Below are positions 6,411-7,519 of a stretch of 7,519 nt of DNA, piece by piece (within the stretch, counting starts at the first letter, position 1; each line of letters opens with the position of its first letter). The stretch is from NCBI GenBank assembly GCA_937996605.1, contig CALKVB010000565.1:1-7519 (forward strand), written 5' to 3'. The notes below the pieces were generated by a model, which saw nothing but the letters and a program-made list of their open reading frames with translations, ran no database searches and was not told the DNA's origin. A program made the translations under genes and the position numbers. Source of the DNA: an uncultured Oxalobacteraceae bacterium (GTDB lineage: Bacteria > Pseudomonadota > Gammaproteobacteria > Burkholderiales > Burkholderiaceae_D).

Positions 6411-6518
6411 GTGAAAAAGTGTTATTCGATAGTAGTGCGAAGGACTCAGATCGAATGAGCCCCAAATTAAGTAAGCGAAAGTAGTGCTGTGATCAATTAG
6501 TAGCTCAGTAAGATGTCC

Positions 6519-6573
6519 GAAATAAGCAATAAGAAATAAGCAATAAGAAACAAGTAGTAGGAAATACGTAGTA
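6519..6573. repeat. Degenerate 14-bp tandem repeat, four copies
   Basis: GAAATAAGCAATAA is present twice exactly (6519-6532, 6533-6546), then as GAAACAAGTAGTA (6547-6559, one base short) and GGAAATACGTAGTA (6560-6573). It is A-rich and rich in stop codons on the plus strand. The two exact copies point to recent duplication and the other two to older decay. Confidence 0.85.
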
Positions 6574-6630
6574 GAAAATTGAAAAGCGTTTCATCACCAG
6601 CCGAAGTATTGAGGTGATTGATCGATCAAC

Positions 6631-6744
6631 AGAATTTGAGTGCCGATTCTGATTGTAAAAACGCACGAGCTTCCGATACCAGGATTGGTGTATCAAAGCG
6701 AATAAGAGTCGACCCACTTGGTCCTCGAGGCACTCAAGATTTCT
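6631..6744. repeat. Inverted arms bounding a 114-bp non-coding segment
   Basis: AGAATTTGAGTGCC (6631-6644) matches the reverse complement of 6729-6744 (GGCACTCAAGATTTCT), with a perfect nine-base core (TTGAGTGCC / GGCACTCAA) and an outer AGAA / TTCT match after a two-base gap difference. No target-site duplication is visible at the flanks and no transposase lies nearby. It could be a miniature element, a long-range RNA stem, or chance. Confidence 0.35.
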
Positions 6745-6752
6745 AGTCATGT

Positions 6753-6773
6753 CACCTTAGCCAAGGTGTTTAT
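6753..6773 (+). terminator. Weak terminator-like hairpin
   Basis: CACCTT (6753-6758) and AAGGTG (6763-6768) form a perfect six-base stem around AGCC, followed by TTTAT. The stem is short and the T-run poor. It is the best terminator candidate downstream of the small exported protein gene, although it lies about 340 bases past its stop. Confidence 0.35.
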
Positions 6774-6873
6774 ATTCAGATGGTGTGCAGGATGAGCATG
6801 TATCTCGGAGCTCACACATCAATTCCTCTATCCTGCCAACATGTTTTATCGCGATGAAGCAAAATTTTTGAGT

Positions 6874-7177
6874 TTATGCGTCATTGTCACCGTCAATCGA
6901 CGCCACGCGCTCAACAATTAAATCTCCGGTCTCAATCACTCCGCAGCGTACTTTGATATTTCTAATCGGCCTAAAGCGTAGCTGCGTATCTTTACTTTTC
7001 TATCGTCATTCGCGCAGTCCGCTTGTCGGTTGGTGAGGACATAGTAAATAGTCTTAAGTTCTCGCTGGATTTGCAGGTTTGAGAGTTTGCCGTCAATTAC
7101 GACGATTGCGATCATAAATAGGGTGATGCCGAGAATAATATTAAGGTTGAATTTTTTTACAGCGTCGATCTAAACAT
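6874..7177 (-). pseudogene. Possible broken small membrane protein gene (two apparent frameshifts)
   Basis: Not recognised. On the minus strand an ATG (7177) overlaps the stop of the preceding small ORF and opens MFRSTL before a stop at 7159-7157. From the seven-A run (7152-7158) another frame is open for 73 codons to a TGA at 6938-6936: KKFNLNIILG, a membrane helix (ITLFMIAIVVI), then a hydrophilic part. Adding one base to the four-A run at 6996-6999 moves to a third frame that stays protein-like for 40 codons (with RFRPIRNIKVRCGVIETG) and stops at TAA 6876-6874. Repairing both sites gives one protein of about 100 residues. The changes could be real decay or assembly errors near a contig end that carries adapter. 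The 73-codon frame alone has no ATG, GTG or TTG start before the middle of the helix. Confidence 0.35.
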
Positions 7178-7292
7178 TGACAAACAACAGCGACAAAAAA
7201 AACAAGGTACGAACCAACACTTCATCGATTTGTAGTTCCTCGTTTTTCCAAAAGCAGGGTTGCGGCCGACTCATCCTTACCAAATTATTCAT
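7170..7292 (-). CDS. Possible 40-residue membrane protein, unknown
   Basis: ATG at 7292 with an AGGAAG ribosome site (7297-7302, minus strand). It encodes 40 residues: a polar N-terminus with several Arg, Lys and Glu, then a single hydrophobic C-terminal stretch (VRTLFFLSLLFVNV). Its start overlaps the stop of another open frame upstream (ATGA, 7292-7289), and its stop overlaps the ATG of the next frame (ATGTTTAG, 7177-7170). Such tight packing is typical of an operon, but the ORF is short enough to be chance and I recognise no family. The frame upstream (7360 to 7289, 23 residues) is even weaker and I do not list it as a gene. Confidence 0.3.
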   Translation of the reverse strand: MNNLVRMSRPQPCFWKNEELQIDEVLVRTLFFLSLLFVNV

Positions 7293-7431
7293 TGATCTTC
7301 CTGCAAATGCATGAGTACGTGAGCCGGTAAATTTGCTGCCAGAGTGCACGGTCCTGACATAAGTTGCAGTCGATGGGCTATAAGCCTCCCATCATAATTG
7401 AAGAATATCGGTGACTCAGACCATAGACGCT

Positions 7432-7468
7432 TTATTGCTTACGCCATTCTTGGTCAAGCCAGTCGTAC
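7432..7468 (-). CDS. Possible last codons of a gene cut off by the contig end
   Basis: Reading leftwards on the minus strand from the adapter junction, one frame gives YDWLDQEWRKQ and then TAA (7434-7432). The composition looks protein-like, but eleven codons cannot identify a product and may be chance. Any rest of the gene would lie beyond the true end of the biological sequence at about 7468. Confidence 0.2.
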
Positions 7469-7519
7469 AGATCGGAAGAGCGTCGTGTAGGGAAAGAGTG
7501 TCTTCGCCTGTGTAGATCT
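7469..7519. other. Illumina TruSeq adapter sequence (synthetic, not biological)
   Basis: From 7469 the sequence starts with AGATCGGAAGAGC and continues as the reverse complement of the Illumina TruSeq universal (i5-side) adapter to 7501. An eight-base index CTTCGCCT (7502-7509) follows, then GTGTAGATCT (7510-7519), the next part of the same adapter. The index read the other way is AGGCGAAG, which I recall as TruSeq HT index D505. These 51 bases come from library read-through and should be removed. Confidence 0.98.

Larger units (their letters stand above)
6411..6873. other. Non-coding, repeat-rich stretch after the small exported protein gene
   Basis: I see no convincing gene here. It holds AGTAGTGC twice (6431-6438, 6480-6487), a degenerate 14-bp tandem repeat (6519-6573), the palindrome TTGATCGATCAA (6618-6629), a pair of inverted arms (6631-6644 / 6729-6744), a short hairpin (6753-6768) and nested inverted repeats between 6779 and 6836. 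An 81-codon minus-strand frame (6505-6750) is open, but its hydrophobic C-terminus is a translation of the tandem repeat. Confidence 0.6.

Noticed and set aside
6618..6629. Palindrome TTGATCGATCAA as an operator or origin element
   Set aside because: A single 12-bp AT-rich palindrome with no neighbouring gene, repeat array or initiator gene is not enough to assign a role.
6505..6750. 81-residue minus-strand ORF in the intergenic stretch
   Set aside because: Its hydrophobic C-terminus is a translation of the 14-bp tandem repeat, its ribosome site lies in a hairpin stem, and I recognise no domain. Most likely a chance open frame.
7289..7438. Open minus-strand frame ending HLQEDQ just before the 40-residue ORF
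   Set aside because: About 49 codons can be open by chance, the only ATG gives 23 residues, and there is no ribosome site.
1..7519. CRISPR arrays, tRNA or rRNA genes, insertion sequences
   Set aside because: I looked for regularly spaced repeats, cloverleaf-like segments and transposase motifs and found none that hold up.

Overview
The window looks like chromosomal DNA from a betaproteobacterium of the order Burkholderiales. An Undibacterium-like member of Oxalobacteraceae is my best guess. The main reason is the first gene, a glucokinase fused in frame to a HexR/RpiR-type regulator, an arrangement known from Burkholderiales. The moderate base composition and the BaeSR-type two-component pair fit this, but none of it proves a genus.

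Layout, left to right. (1) 33-1961 (+) is the glk-hexR fusion, ending in a strong intrinsic terminator (1985-2011). A perfect 12-bp inverted repeat lies inside its last codons. (2) 2010-3446 (-) is an exported di-heme cytochrome c peroxidase/MauG-type protein. It converges on glk so closely that its stop codon lies on the end of the glk terminator T-tract. (3) 3447-3681 is a divergent intergenic region with a candidate promoter for the next operon and a 13-bp tandem repeat running into the start codon. (4) 3682-5196 and 5193-5882 (+) are a BaeS-like sensor kinase and a BaeR-like response regulator with a 4-bp ATGA overlap, so they form one operon. (5) 6141-6410 (+) is a small exported protein of 89 residues with its own likely promoter and a clear internal duplication. 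I do not recognise its family. (6) 6411-7468 is about 1 kb of repeat-rich sequence with no convincing full-length gene. Its right part holds possible small minus-strand ORFs, one apparently frameshifted, and possibly the last codons of a gene cut off by the contig end. (7) 7469-7519 is not biological: it is Illumina TruSeq adapter including an i5 index, so the contig ends in adapter read-through.

How the genes fit together. glk-hexR covers glucose phosphorylation and probably control of the Entner-Doudoroff genes, and probably belongs to an operon starting left of the window. The peroxidase would act in the periplasm. BaeSR is an envelope-stress system; the small exported protein just downstream is a reasonable but unproven candidate for its regulon. 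The window shows no mobile-element gene, CRISPR array, tRNA or rRNA. The most unusual biology is the duplicated small exported protein; the most certain practical observation is the adapter at the right end.
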